From contig NZ_JBHSUL010000017.1 of assembly GCF_042660675.1 (NCBI RefSeq), forward strand, positions 1-64,000: a DNA stretch of 64,000 nucleotides, read 5' to 3'. Below the pieces are notes generated by a model. The model was not told the DNA's origin. It saw nothing but the letters and a program-made list of their open reading frames with translations, and did no database searches. The DNA comes from Marinilactibacillus sp042660675 (GTDB taxonomy: Bacteria; Bacillota; Bacilli; Lactobacillales; Carnobacteriaceae_A). A program made the translations under genes and the position numbers. This document shows, in pieces, positions 8,238 to 16,693 of the stretch. How positions within the stretch are numbered: position 1 is the first letter of the stretch; each line of letters begins with the position of its first letter.

Positions 8238-9377
8238 ATGCGCGCAGTAACTTATCAAGGTAAAGAAAAAATGACGGTGACAACTGTACCTGATCCAAGA
8301 ATCCAAGAACCGACGGATGCGATTATTCGTGTAACAGCAACAGCTATATGTGGATCCGATCTACACCTTTATCACAATGGTAATATGATCTTAAACGATG
8401 ACTATGTGGTTGGACATGAGCCAATGGGTATTGTAGAAGAAGTAGGACCAGATGTAAAAAATTTAAAGGTAGGCGACAGAATCGTTGTTCCATTTAATGT
8501 GAGTTGTGGTCATTGTCATTTTTGCGAAAATGACATGGAAAGCCAATGCGATGAATCCAATCGTAATCCTGAAATAGATTATGGCGGTTTATTTGGATTT
8601 GGTAAATTAAACGGAGATTATCCAGGTGGGCAAGCAGAGTTTTTACGCGTTCCTTATGCTGATCACTCATCATTCAAAGTACCTGACAATCATATAGCAG
8701 ATGAAAAAGTTCTATTTCTTTCAGATATTGTACCAACAGCTTTTTGGAGTGTGGAACATGCCGGAGTTAAACCAGGAGATACGGTGATTGTTCTTGGATC
8801 AGGTCCGGTTGGATTACTGGCACAACGCTTTGCTAAAATGAAAGGTGCAAAACGAGTGATCGCTGTAGATAGAGTAAAACATCGTTTAGAATATTCAGCT
8901 AAAAAAATTGGTGTTGAAACACTTAACTTTGAAGAAGTCGATATACCAGGAATGGCCTTAAAAGATATGACACACGGTGGAGCGGATGTAGTCATTGATT
9001 GCGTTGGAATGGATGGAAAACAACGTAAATTAGAAAAAGTCACAAATTTGATTACACCTCAAATGGGAACGACTAGTCCGATCGAGATGGCCAGTATGGC
9101 TGTGAAAAAATTTGGAACAATCATGTTGACTGGTGTTTACTTGACACCTGCTGCTAATTTCCCCATTAATCATATTTTCGCTAGAAACGTTACACTGAAA
9201 TCTGGACAAACGCCAGTTCCGCATCTAATGCCCAAACTGTATGAAATGATTAAGAACAATGAATTTGATCCAAGTGATATCATCACGCATACGATGCCTT
9301 TAGAAGATGCAGCAAAAGGTTATGAAATATTTGATAAAAAAGAAGACAATAACATTAAAGTCGTTTTAAAACCTTAA
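8238..9377 (+). CDS. Zinc-dependent alcohol dehydrogenase (medium-chain family)
   Basis: A 379-residue NAD(P)-dependent dehydrogenase. Catalytic zinc ligands lie in AICGSDLH and GHEPMGIVEEVG; structural zinc cysteines in CGHCHFCENDMESQC; the Rossmann motif VLGSGPVGLLAQ follows. The segment between the zinc lobe and the Rossmann fold, and overall length, resemble glutathione-independent formaldehyde dehydrogenase-like members of COG1063. Substrate is unknown. The start was taken at MRAVTYQG because AAAAAGGAGA lies about 8 bases before it; a TTG 21 bases earlier lacks a site. Single gene with its own terminator. Confidence 0.88.
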   Translation: MRAVTYQGKEKMTVTTVPDPRIQEPTDAIIRVTATAICGSDLHLYHNGNMILNDDYVVGHEPMGIVEEVGPDVKNLKVGDRIVVPFNVSCGHCHFCENDMESQCDESNRNPEIDYGGLFGFGKLNGDYPGGQAEFLRVPYADHSSFKVPDNHIADEKVLFLSDIVPTAFWSVEHAGVKPGDTVIVLGSGPVGLLAQRFAKMKGAKRVIAVDRVKHRLEYSAKKIGVETLNFEEVDIPGMALKDMTHGGADVVIDCVGMDGKQRKLEKVTNLITPQMGTTSPIEMASMAVKKFGTIMLTGVYLTPAANFPINHIFARNVTLKSGQTPVPHLMPKLYEMIKNNEFDPSDIITHTMPLEDAAKGYEIFDKKEDNNIKVVLKP

Positions 9378-9397
9378 TCTTTAATCGCTGTTATAGA

Positions 9398-9440
9398 AGA
9401 TACCTTCAAGTAGATCAAACCTTCTTGAAGGTGTCTTTTT
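9398..9440 (+). terminator. Terminator after the alcohol dehydrogenase gene
   Basis: AGATACCTTCAAG pairs with CTTGAAGGTGTCT across a 13-base loop, followed by TTTTT. Confidence 0.85.
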
Positions 9441-9535
9441 GTTGTAAGCTTGTTACGTTATTTACTCAGTTTTGAAATCTCGATATGATAAACTAGTAGT
9501 CACAGACGGAATGTACTAAAAGGAGAGACTCAATT

Positions 9536-10228
9536 ATGAAAAATAATCGTTCAAACAAATCAAGAGTTGAAAGAAAGACAAGAACAGACGGAAAAGAGCA
9601 ACCGAAAAACTCTTATGATAAGTACTACTATATCGTCGTTGCAGTATTACTAGTCATCCTAATTGCTATCATTGCTTATATATTTTTCATTCCTAGAAAC
9701 GGAGACAGTAACTTAGCGGATCCACCGCAAACAAACCCTGAGCTCGTCTCAGATAACAATGATGAATCCGGAGAAGAAGTAGAAGAACCGACAGACTCAG
9801 AAGAAATAGAAGATCCTAATACGGATTCTGAGCAACCAGAACAAGATAGCGAAGAAGTCACAGAAGAAGATTCTGACACAGCAGATGTCGAAGAAGTAGA
9901 GTCAGATGATCCTCTCGTAGAAGAAGCTTCTACAGGAAATTGGTCTCCTATAGGTACAAGCCAAACCGGAGAACATACAACTGACTTTAGTACAGGGTCT
10001 CAAGACCGTGCGGAAATCAGTGAAGCTGTCAGATCCGTTACAAGTTTATCTGCTGGTAATATGACTGAATGGTGGGTTGGAGGAAACGGTCCAAGCCAAG
10101 TAACCGTTACGGCATCTACAAATGATCAATCAGAAGTTTATAGAGTCTTTCTTCAATTTGTTGAAGAAGAAGGATGGCAACCGACTAGAGTAGAAAAATT
10201 GACTGCCGTACCTTCAGAATATCAATAG
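9536..10228 (+). CDS. yrrS: YrrS-like (DUF1510) single-pass membrane protein
   Basis: A 230-residue protein: basic N-terminus, one transmembrane helix at about residues 31-51, an extracytoplasmic spacer of almost only Glu, Asp, Ser, Thr and Pro (about 55-130), and a folded C-terminal domain of about 85 residues (WSPIGTSQTGEHTTDF and onward). This arrangement matches the DUF1510/YrrS family, a penicillin-binding-protein neighbour in Bacillus. Role unknown; likely at the division site or wall by family context. AAAAGGAGAG lies upstream of the ATG. Confidence 0.75.
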   Translation: MKNNRSNKSRVERKTRTDGKEQPKNSYDKYYYIVVAVLLVILIAIIAYIFFIPRNGDSNLADPPQTNPELVSDNNDESGEEVEEPTDSEEIEDPNTDSEQPEQDSEEVTEEDSDTADVEEVESDDPLVEEASTGNWSPIGTSQTGEHTTDFSTGSQDRAEISEAVRSVTSLSAGNMTEWWVGGNGPSQVTVTASTNDQSEVYRVFLQFVEEEGWQPTRVEKLTAVPSEYQ

Positions 10229-10240
10229 CATTAAAAATTA

Positions 10241-10280
10241 AACGGTATCTTTAGCTCCGATATGAGCTGAGGATACCGTT
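10241..10280 (+). terminator. Hairpin after yrrS, probable terminator
   Basis: AACGGTATC pairs with GATACCGTT, with an inner AGCTC/GAGCT stem. The T-run after it is weak, so the call is less certain. Confidence 0.6.
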
Positions 10281-10373
10281 CATTTGTATATTGGTTTTAA
10301 TTCGTTGTCTTTCCGCTTTTTTCAAAGTTCATGTTAAACTATTATGAGAGCACTTATCAGTAGGAGGTAGTGT

Positions 10374-11648
10374 ATGAAGTTACCAAACGATAGAATTAAT
10401 GTAATACAAGAAATTTTAGATAAGACAGAAAAAGAAATTGAAAATATGAATCCTGTCAATATACTGATTGCAGGTAAAACAGGAGTGGGTAAAAGTACAC
10501 TTATTAACAATATTTTCAGAGAAAAACTAGCTGATACGGGAATAGGGAAACCTGTAACCAAACATCTTAGAAAAATTTCGAAAAATGGTATCCCGATTGT
10601 TTTATACGATACACGTGGCTTAGAACTCGAACAGACCATTCAGCAGCGTGTTAAGAAAGAGATGCTTAATTTAATCAATCAAAATAAACACTCCAAAGAA
10701 GCGATTCATGTTGTTTATTATTGTATTCAAGCGACTTCTTCTCGTATTGAAGATATGGAACTGGAATTAATCAAGGACATCTCAGAAAATATTCCGGTTA
10801 TTCTTGTACTCACTCAAGCTCTAGGGCAGCCAGCTGAAGACTTCAAGCGATATCTTGAAAACATGAATTTACCTGTTGCCGGTATTCAAACCGTTATGTC
10901 TGAACCTTATGTGATTTCAGATGACTATACAATTCCAGCATTCGGTTTAAAAGAACTCGTCAGTAAATCACTTGAAGTTATTCCCGAAGATGCACAAAAG
11001 GCTTTTACGAACGCCCAGCAAGCAGACATTGAACGTAAAGCAAAAAATGCTAGACGCTGGGCTACTCGATATGTTGCATCTAGTTTTGGAATTGGATTTA
11101 TTCCTATTCCCTTTTCAGATGCCTCAGTACTTGTGCCAATGCAGATTACTCTATTGGCACATATTACAGCCATTTTTGGGATTTCATTGGATAAGTCTTC
11201 TATCGTCTCAATCATTGCTGCAGTTGGTGGAACTGGTTCAGCCACGTTCTTAGGTAAATCAATCGTTGCAAATGCGTTAAAGTTCATTCCAGGAGCGGGT
11301 ACCGTAATCGGAGGCGTCATTAGCGGAACAACCGCTTCTATCGTTACAAGTGCTTTAGCTGCGAGTTATATTGAAGTTCTGAGTGTAATGGCCTTTAAAG
11401 AAATGAATGGCGAAACAGTCAATCTTTCATTTATAGAAAACCTTATGCGTAAGCAATTCAAGAAAAATATTCATATGAAAGGTAAGAAGATCAATAAGAA
11501 AGAGCTAGAATTTGATCGTAATACCGATTCTTCTGATTATGAGCATTTACTGAACATCGATGAAGATCAAAAGATTCCTTTTTATAAAAAAGTCGTCCCT
11601 ACAATAAAAAATACCGTCCAAAGATTTTCTAAAAAAAATAAAAATTAA
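10374..11648 (+). CDS. Era/TrmE-like GTPase with DUF697-type membrane region
   Basis: A 424-residue protein. The GTPase domain (about 1-190) shows the P-loop GKTGVGKST, a Thr in the switch region, and DTRG (G3). The expected NKxD is replaced by LTQA, as in other GTPases fused to DUF697. Residues about 225-335 are Gly/Ala/Ile-rich hydrophobic helices (FIPIPFSDASVLVPMQ is characteristic of DUF697), giving membrane association. The C-terminal 70 residues are Lys-rich and charged. Role unknown; relatives are tentatively linked to stress and membrane maintenance. Single gene with its own terminator, just upstream of the antiporter operon promoter. Confidence 0.8.
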   Translation: MKLPNDRINVIQEILDKTEKEIENMNPVNILIAGKTGVGKSTLINNIFREKLADTGIGKPVTKHLRKISKNGIPIVLYDTRGLELEQTIQQRVKKEMLNLINQNKHSKEAIHVVYYCIQATSSRIEDMELELIKDISENIPVILVLTQALGQPAEDFKRYLENMNLPVAGIQTVMSEPYVISDDYTIPAFGLKELVSKSLEVIPEDAQKAFTNAQQADIERKAKNARRWATRYVASSFGIGFIPIPFSDASVLVPMQITLLAHITAIFGISLDKSSIVSIIAAVGGTGSATFLGKSIVANALKFIPGAGTVIGGVISGTTASIVTSALAASYIEVLSVMAFKEMNGETVNLSFIENLMRKQFKKNIHMKGKKINKKELEFDRNTDSSDYEHLLNIDEDQKIPFYKKVVPTIKNTVQRFSKKNKN

Positions 11649-11679
11649 AGGTATCTGTTTTCAGATGCCTTTTTTTATT
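11648..11679 (+). terminator. Terminator after the GTPase gene
   Basis: AAGGTATCTG pairs with CAGATGCCTT across a short T loop, followed by a T7 run. Confidence 0.85.
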
Positions 11680-11790
11680 AGATCTACTTTGTTTCTAATT
11701 GTGATTTCTTCCTTTTAAATGCTACAATCGAATCAGATGAAACCGTTATACACACTTTTAAAGTCAGCAAAGTGAAGGAGGTCTTTAAAT

Positions 11791-12360
11791 TTGAGCAGTA
11801 AACTCAAAAAGTCTTTTCAAGAAGTGATTCAAAACAAAGAAATTATTGCCATCCTGACGTTTATATGGGTGATCTTATTTGAGTCTTTTTCTATTCTTAC
11901 GATAAGTTCAGGCATAATTGTATCTTCTTTCATTATCCTTTTCACTGATCAGTTTCTTTTAAAGGGTAATTATGAATTCGATTATTTGATTGGTTTAGGA
12001 ACATTGATTCATTTTATATTACAACTCATTCTGGAAATCTTTATAGCAGGCATGCGGGTTATTCCAAACATACTGAAAGGTCAAGGAGAAGCACAGATTA
12101 TTACCTGTAAGACGATTCTAAAAGAAGAACTACTCATTGATCTTCTTGCTAATGCCATCACCTTGACGCCTGGCACTGTTACGATAGATAAAAAAGACAA
12201 TGCCTTAAGAATTTTAGTATTGAATCCTCCTAAAAAAGATGAGGATCTAAGAAGCATTATTCCACTTGAAATTGAACAAATACTAATGAAGTATGAAAAA
12301 AAAGCTTCTCAAAAGAAAACCAGTTCAAATAACAAGAAAGGAGAATCCAATGACATTTGA
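11791..12360 (+). CDS. mnhE: Na+/H+ antiporter subunit E (MnhE/MrpE)
   Basis: First gene of the Mrp-type antiporter operon. It is 189 residues with two to three N-terminal membrane helices and the family segment ITLTPGTVTIDKKDNALRILVLNPPK. The last 20 residues are Lys/Ser-rich and beyond the usual family length. Starts with TTG preceded by a strong AAGGAGG about 8 bases upstream. A TACAAT -10 box lies near 11723 with a plausible TTGTGA -35. It overlaps mnhF by 11 bases. Confidence 0.9.
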   Translation: MSSKLKKSFQEVIQNKEIIAILTFIWVILFESFSILTISSGIIVSSFIILFTDQFLLKGNYEFDYLIGLGTLIHFILQLILEIFIAGMRVIPNILKGQGEAQIITCKTILKEELLIDLLANAITLTPGTVTIDKKDNALRILVLNPPKKDEDLRSIIPLEIEQILMKYEKKASQKKTSSNNKKGESNDI

Positions 12361-12610
12361 TACAGTTATTATGCTAATCGTTCTATTATTATCCATTGTA
12401 GGACTGATTCGTGTATTGATCGGTCCTACGATTTGGGACAGAATGCTTGGCTTTTCAGTGTTTTCGTCAAAAATCATCATCATGGCTGTACTCATTGGGG
12501 TAATCATTCGTCGTACATATATTATAGATGTCGCTATCATCTATGGCGTTTTAGGCTTCATCGGGACAATTATGATTGCGAGGACGATAGAGAGAAGAGG
12601 GGATATATAG
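12350..12610 (+). CDS. mnhF: Na+/H+ antiporter subunit F (MnhF/MrpF)
   Basis: An 86-residue protein of three membrane helices with the family motif GPTIWDRMLGFSVFSSK. The start was placed at MTFDT because AAAGGAG precedes it, rather than 19 codons upstream inside mnhE. The stop codon overlaps the GTG start of mnhG (TAGTG). Confidence 0.92.
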   Translation: MTFDTVIMLIVLLLSIVGLIRVLIGPTIWDRMLGFSVFSSKIIIMAVLIGVIIRRTYIIDVAIIYGVLGFIGTIMIARTIERRGDI

Positions 12611-12918
12611 TGGGTATCGTACTTGAATGGTTTGGGAATACTCTGATGGTCATTGGTGTCATTTTCATGGCTTTAGGAGTATTTGGAATTTATAGATTTA
12701 ACGATTTCTTTTTAAGAATACTGATTACAGCAAAAGTGGATACGGTTGGTTTCATAACAGTTATGTTTGGTTTGATGGTTAAAAATGGGTTCAGCATCTT
12801 TAGTGGAAAAATCCTTGTAGTACTCGTCATGTATTTGATAACGAATCCCTTGGCCACACATGCCGTTACTCGTTCTGCTCATTTGAGTGGTTATAAAACA
12901 AAGAAAGAGAGAATGTAA
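12610..12918 (+). CDS. mnhG: Na+/H+ antiporter subunit G (MnhG/MrpG)
   Basis: A 102-residue protein of three membrane helices, beginning MGIVLEWFGN and ending in NPLATHAVTRSAHLSG, both characteristic of MnhG/PhaG. The GTG start overlaps the mnhF stop. A longer open frame reaching back into mnhF translates the wrong frame of mnhF and is not coding. The next gene begins immediately after the stop. Confidence 0.92.
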   Translation: MGIVLEWFGNTLMVIGVIFMALGVFGIYRFNDFFLRILITAKVDTVGFITVMFGLMVKNGFSIFSGKILVVLVMYLITNPLATHAVTRSAHLSGYKTKKERM

Positions 12919-13482
12919 ATGATTGAATCTATATTAATGTGCATACTACTAGTTTTAGCTTGTATATCTGTACTCTCAGATAACTTGAGAAGATCCATCG
13001 TATTTCTAGGCGCCTTTTCCTTGACGATGGCTTTGACTTATCTCTATTACAATGCACCAGATGTAGCATTGGCAGAGGCGGCCATAGGAGTCGGTTTATC
13101 CACCATTATGTACTTGGTAGCCCTCAAGAAAATTGCTGTCTATTCCATTATTTACGTCGACGATCATGCTGACCAAATAAACGACGATCAGATCACAGGG
13201 ATCTCAAATACTATCATTAAACCTTTAGAACTTTTTCTTGAAAGAACAGAAGAAATCGAACCACAGATTGCTTATTCTAACCATTCTCTTGAGTCCATTA
13301 TAGAAGAAGATCTCCATGACTTTATTATCTATAAAAAAGATCATCTGACCTATTTTTATGGAAAAACATCAGACCTTATTTTTCAAGATATCATTGCCAA
13401 TATGGATGAAACCATTGATAACATAGAAGAAATCAGAGTCGTTTTCAGAGACGAGGTGCTCTCAGATGATGCAATCGAATAA
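12919..13482 (+). CDS. MbhD-like (DUF4040) antiporter subunit with extra cytoplasmic domain
   Basis: Residues 1-75 form the three-helix DUF4040/MbhD module, recognisable by APDVALAEAAIGVG, which in conventional Mrp is buried in the C-terminal part of MrpA. Here it is a separate protein, as in compact Mrp operons and membrane-bound hydrogenases. The last 110 residues are acidic, soluble and not recognised. Total 187 residues. Its 3' end overlaps the next gene by 17 bases. Confidence 0.8.
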   Translation: MIESILMCILLVLACISVLSDNLRRSIVFLGAFSLTMALTYLYYNAPDVALAEAAIGVGLSTIMYLVALKKIAVYSIIYVDDHADQINDDQITGISNTIIKPLELFLERTEEIEPQIAYSNHSLESIIEEDLHDFIIYKKDHLTYFYGKTSDLIFQDIIANMDETIDNIEEIRVVFRDEVLSDDAIE

Positions 13483-14164
13483 AAAACTTCGCATAGTTAG
13501 AATTCTTTTTGCTTTAGTCGGTGCTGTGGTCGTTATTTTTACGTTTTCCAGTTACTCCGTGAAGCTCGATACACCGTTAATGGATTATTTAACAGCTGAT
13601 TTTTATGCTCAAACAGGCGCACAAAATGCTGTCGGAGCAATTTATTTGAATTATAGAGTATTTGATACACTTTTCGAAGCATTGATGCTTGTAGTATCTG
13701 TAATCGAAGTCATTAATGTCTCTTGGTCAAACATTCATACAGAGAAATATCAGTATGAAGAAAATAATCTTCAAAAGAAAAATAACTCAGAAATTATTAC
13801 ACGCATGATGGGTATAATTTATCCATTTGTACTATTGATTGGTTTATATACGATTATAAATGGTCATGTTTCTCCAGGTGGAGGATTTCAGGGAGGGGCG
13901 ATTTTAGCTACTGCGTTAATTACTCGTTATCTAGTGTACCCCAATTTTGATTTGAACTTAGACATACTTGAACGACTAGAGAAGCTTTTGTTCTTTTGTA
14001 TTCTTTTACTACCTATCTTATACATTTTTATGGAATTAGGGCCATCTGATAGTATCTTGATGGACCAAATTTATCTAATAACATTGAATTTACTAATAGG
14101 ATTTAAAGTTTTTTCTGGATTAAGTATTATATTTTACAGATTTGTTTTTTACGAAAACCAATAA
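13466..14164 (+). CDS. mnhB: Na+/H+ antiporter subunit B with N-terminal MbhE-like extension
   Basis: A 232-residue protein. Residues about 1-100 resemble the MbhE/MrpA C-terminal module (two helices and the TGAQNAVGAIYLNYRVFDTLFEA segment). Residues about 105-230 are the MnhB domain with the hallmark NGHVSPGGGFQGGAILAT. It is thus a fusion of the MrpA tail with MrpB. It has two adjacent ATG codons at the start. Confidence 0.85.
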   Translation: MMQSNKKLRIVRILFALVGAVVVIFTFSSYSVKLDTPLMDYLTADFYAQTGAQNAVGAIYLNYRVFDTLFEALMLVVSVIEVINVSWSNIHTEKYQYEENNLQKKNNSEIITRMMGIIYPFVLLIGLYTIINGHVSPGGGFQGGAILATALITRYLVYPNFDLNLDILERLEKLLFFCILLLPILYIFMELGPSDSILMDQIYLITLNLLIGFKVFSGLSIIFYRFVFYENQ

Positions 14165-14203
14165 TAGCTTGTTTATAGAACAGAATCTTGCTAAAGAAAG
14201 AAG

Positions 14204-14563
14204 TTGAACAATTTGGAGTTTATCAACGGAGAGATTGTCGGTATCTTATTATTTTTTATAGGCTTATATGGACTGATGACAAAAAAATCTATCGCAAAAA
14301 CCATTATGTCCATGTCGATCATGGAATCAGGTGTCTTTTTGTTTTTCATCACCATTAATTATTCAACCAATAGTGTTCCTCCAATTGGTCAGGCCCAAGA
14401 AGCTTCTTTTGCGGATCCTGTTCCTTCAGCACTCATGATAACAGCGATTGTTATTGGTATCGGTGTTACGGCGATCGGCTTAACCATGTTTATGCATTAT
14501 AAGCAAAAACACGGGATCACGCATTGGACTAGAAAACGAGCGCAGCAAGGAAGTGACCATTGA
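14204..14563 (+). CDS. mnhC: Na+/H+ antiporter subunit C (MnhC/MrpC)
   Basis: A 119-residue NuoK-like subunit with three membrane helices; the stretch ADPVPSALMITAIVIGIGVTA is the family signature. Starts with TTG; its ribosome site is only a purine-rich AAAGAAAGAAG, so its expression may be weaker or coupled. The stop overlaps the ATG of the next gene (TGATG). Confidence 0.9.
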   Translation: MNNLEFINGEIVGILLFFIGLYGLMTKKSIAKTIMSMSIMESGVFLFFITINYSTNSVPPIGQAQEASFADPVPSALMITAIVIGIGVTAIGLTMFMHYKQKHGITHWTRKRAQQGSDH

Positions 14564-16158
14564 TGTTATATAGTTTAGTATTAGCACCGATTATCTGCGG
14601 GTTAATGGCTTATGTAGTCAACAGAAAAATCGCTACAGTATTGTTACTCGTATTTCAGTTCCTTTTTGGGCTTTATACATTCTACGTATTTTTCACAGTG
14701 AATAGCTCTGGGGCTTTACTGTGGAACGCTGGTGGCTATCCAGATGGCATAGCACTCAGTCTCTATGCTGATCCAATCTCTAGTGTAATGGTTTTGTTTA
14801 CAGCTGTTTTTTACTTTGCCTTTCTAGTCTATGCCATCAGACAAACGTATTTTAAACCGTTATTTTATTTTATGTTTATGGTATTAGAGGGCTTAATGAT
14901 GGGATTGTTCCTTTCCAGTGACTTGTTCAATATTTTTGTATTTTTGGAAGTTTCAACCGTTGTCGTTTCTATACTGATTATGATCAATAAAGAAAAACAG
15001 GCAATCTATGATGGTATGATATACTTTTTTGTCAATGTAATCGGAACAGCCTTTTTACTATTTGGCATCGCCATGATTTATAGAACTTTTGGTATGCTAG
15101 ATATTCGAATGATCCAAGAAGCGATGAGTCAAATCGAAGATCCTAAATCAATCATTTTACCTTACGCTTTTATGATGACGACGGTATCGCTAAAGACAGC
15201 CGTGACCCCATTATTCAGCTGGCTTCCAAAAGCGCACGGGACACCGAGTGCGCCACCTGTTGTTTCAGCTATTCTATCTGGTCTTTACATAAAAAGCGGC
15301 GTCTATTTGTTTATTCGCTTTTCAAATATGTATGCTTCAGCTATCGATATGCATGAATTCTTTTTCTGGATCGGTTTTATTACGTCAACGGTCGGATTTG
15401 TGATGGCACTAGGGCAACATGATATTAAATTAATTCTCGCTTATCACACGGTTTCTCAAGTTGGATTGATTATGATGGGTCTGAACATGGCTTCCGAGAT
15501 CGCATTTTGGGGAGCGGTTTATCATATCTTCAATCATGCTATATTTAAATCGACCTTATTTTTAACTGCTGGGTTGATTTATGATGAATACGATACCCGA
15601 GATGTCTATCAGATCAGAGGGTTGTTCAAACGAATGCCTCTGGTCGCTATCGCTACGGCTTTAGCCATGTTAGGTATTACTGGAGCCCCATTTTTTAATG
15701 GTAGTATTTCAAAATATATGATTGCTCACGGTACGTATGATTACTCGACAACGATTCTACTGAATATTGTCAATCTAGGAACGACCATGTCTTTTATTAA
15801 GTATGCTACGATGCTGTTCGGTAAAAACCCTAAAGAGGGGCGTGCAAAAATCGATATTTTTGCTTTATCCGCCTCTTTATTTATGGGTGTTGCATCATTA
15901 ATAACAGGCATATTCGGAGAACGTCTGTCTGAATTCCTCTTTAATTTTGAAGTCCATGTCAATCCTGAAGAGTACATTCAAAAAGGAATTGTTTATGTTT
16001 TAATGATCATTGCCGGTATCGGATTTTATAATGGAATTATCAAGCACGGAGGTATCCTAACGAGAATTGGTCATCTTGAATTGACCTTTAATGCGACGAT
16101 AACCGCTATGGTCGGTTATTTCATCTTACTCGTTGCATACTTAAACTTTCTATACTAA
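14563..16158 (+). CDS. mnhD: Na+/H+ antiporter large subunit (MnhD/MrpD-like, ND2/ND4/ND5 family)
   Basis: A 531-residue protein with about 14 membrane helices, the proton-translocating subunit homologous to complex I antiporter-like subunits. Family marks: the Lys-bearing helix TVSLKTAVTPLFSWLPKAHGTPSAPP and the later HTVSQVGLIMMG and HIFNHAIFKSTLFL segments. It is the only large subunit in the operon, which has no MrpA N-terminal half. ATG chosen over the preceding TTG because it gives the usual stop-start overlap. Confidence 0.9.
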   Translation: MLYSLVLAPIICGLMAYVVNRKIATVLLLVFQFLFGLYTFYVFFTVNSSGALLWNAGGYPDGIALSLYADPISSVMVLFTAVFYFAFLVYAIRQTYFKPLFYFMFMVLEGLMMGLFLSSDLFNIFVFLEVSTVVVSILIMINKEKQAIYDGMIYFFVNVIGTAFLLFGIAMIYRTFGMLDIRMIQEAMSQIEDPKSIILPYAFMMTTVSLKTAVTPLFSWLPKAHGTPSAPPVVSAILSGLYIKSGVYLFIRFSNMYASAIDMHEFFFWIGFITSTVGFVMALGQHDIKLILAYHTVSQVGLIMMGLNMASEIAFWGAVYHIFNHAIFKSTLFLTAGLIYDEYDTRDVYQIRGLFKRMPLVAIATALAMLGITGAPFFNGSISKYMIAHGTYDYSTTILLNIVNLGTTMSFIKYATMLFGKNPKEGRAKIDIFALSASLFMGVASLITGIFGERLSEFLFNFEVHVNPEEYIQKGIVYVLMIIAGIGFYNGIIKHGGILTRIGHLELTFNATITAMVGYFILLVAYLNFLY

Positions 16159-16170
16159 ATTAACATAGGG

Positions 16171-16205
16171 TCTGCTACTAAGCGTTACTCTAGTAGTGGG
16201 CTTTT
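16171..16205 (+). terminator. Probable terminator of the antiporter operon
   Basis: CTACTA pairs with TAGTAG over a 10-base loop, followed by GGGCTTTTTA. The stem is short, so the call is tentative. Confidence 0.55.
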
Positions 16206-16259
16206 TACGGCAAACATACTTTTTAAGTAAGATATGTTCTTTCTTGTACTGAAACAATA

Positions 16260-16318
16260 AAGTTCCTCTTCTAAACGGAACTTAATCACGTGGAAATGAA
16301 AGCGTTCTTATATTATGA
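16260..16318 (+). promoter_or_regulatory. Control region of the cellobiose/lichenan PTS operon: inverted repeat, cre-like site and -10
   Basis: AAGTTCC and GGAACTT form a perfect inverted repeat (16260-16283) that could bind the LicR-type activator. TGAAAGCGTTCTTA at 16297-16310 matches the CcpA cre consensus with one mismatch. TATGAT at 16313-16318 is a possible -10 without a good -35, as expected for an activator-dependent promoter. Binding is inferred. Confidence 0.55.
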
Positions 16319-16359
16319 TAACATTATCAAGAAAAACAAAAGGAAAGGAGGAAGAAAAT

Positions 16360-16671
16360 ATGAAAAAAATATTACTAGCTTGTTCTTCAGGAATGTCTAC
16401 TAGTTTACTTGTAACAAAAATGGAGGAAGAAGCAGCAAAACGTGGAGAAGAAGTCAAAATCTGGGCAGTTGCTCAAGATAAAGCTGAACACGACATGGAA
16501 GAAGCAGATGTATTACTGATTGGACCGCAAATGCGTTTTATGAAAAAGAAATTTGCGGTTACTGCTGAAAAAGTAGGAATTCCATTGGACGTTATTGATC
16601 CAGTAGCATATGGCAGAGTTGATGGCGTAGCTGTATTAAACAAAGCTTTCGATTTAATCGAACAAGGATAA
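16360..16671 (+). CDS. PTS EIIB component, lactose/cellobiose family
   Basis: A 103-residue cytoplasmic phosphocarrier. The phosphorylated Cys is in the P-loop-like KILLACSSGMSTSLL. It receives phosphate from EIIA and passes it to the sugar during transport through EIIC. The start was set at the ATG 6-8 bases after GGAGG. First gene of a five-gene set: IIB, IIC, IIA, phospho-glucosidase, regulator. Confidence 0.93.
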   Translation: MKKILLACSSGMSTSLLVTKMEEEAAKRGEEVKIWAVAQDKAEHDMEEADVLLIGPQMRFMKKKFAVTAEKVGIPLDVIDPVAYGRVDGVAVLNKAFDLIEQG

Positions 16672-16693
16672 TGATAGAAACAGGAGGAACAAC

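Noticed and set aside
10925..11320. A 131-residue leftward open frame over the GTPase gene
   Set aside because: Antisense shadow of the Gly/Ala-rich DUF697-like region; no start signals.
12433..12609. 59-codon N-terminal extension of mnhG
   Set aside because: It is the wrong frame of mnhF; the GTG overlapping the mnhF stop gives a standard-length MnhG.
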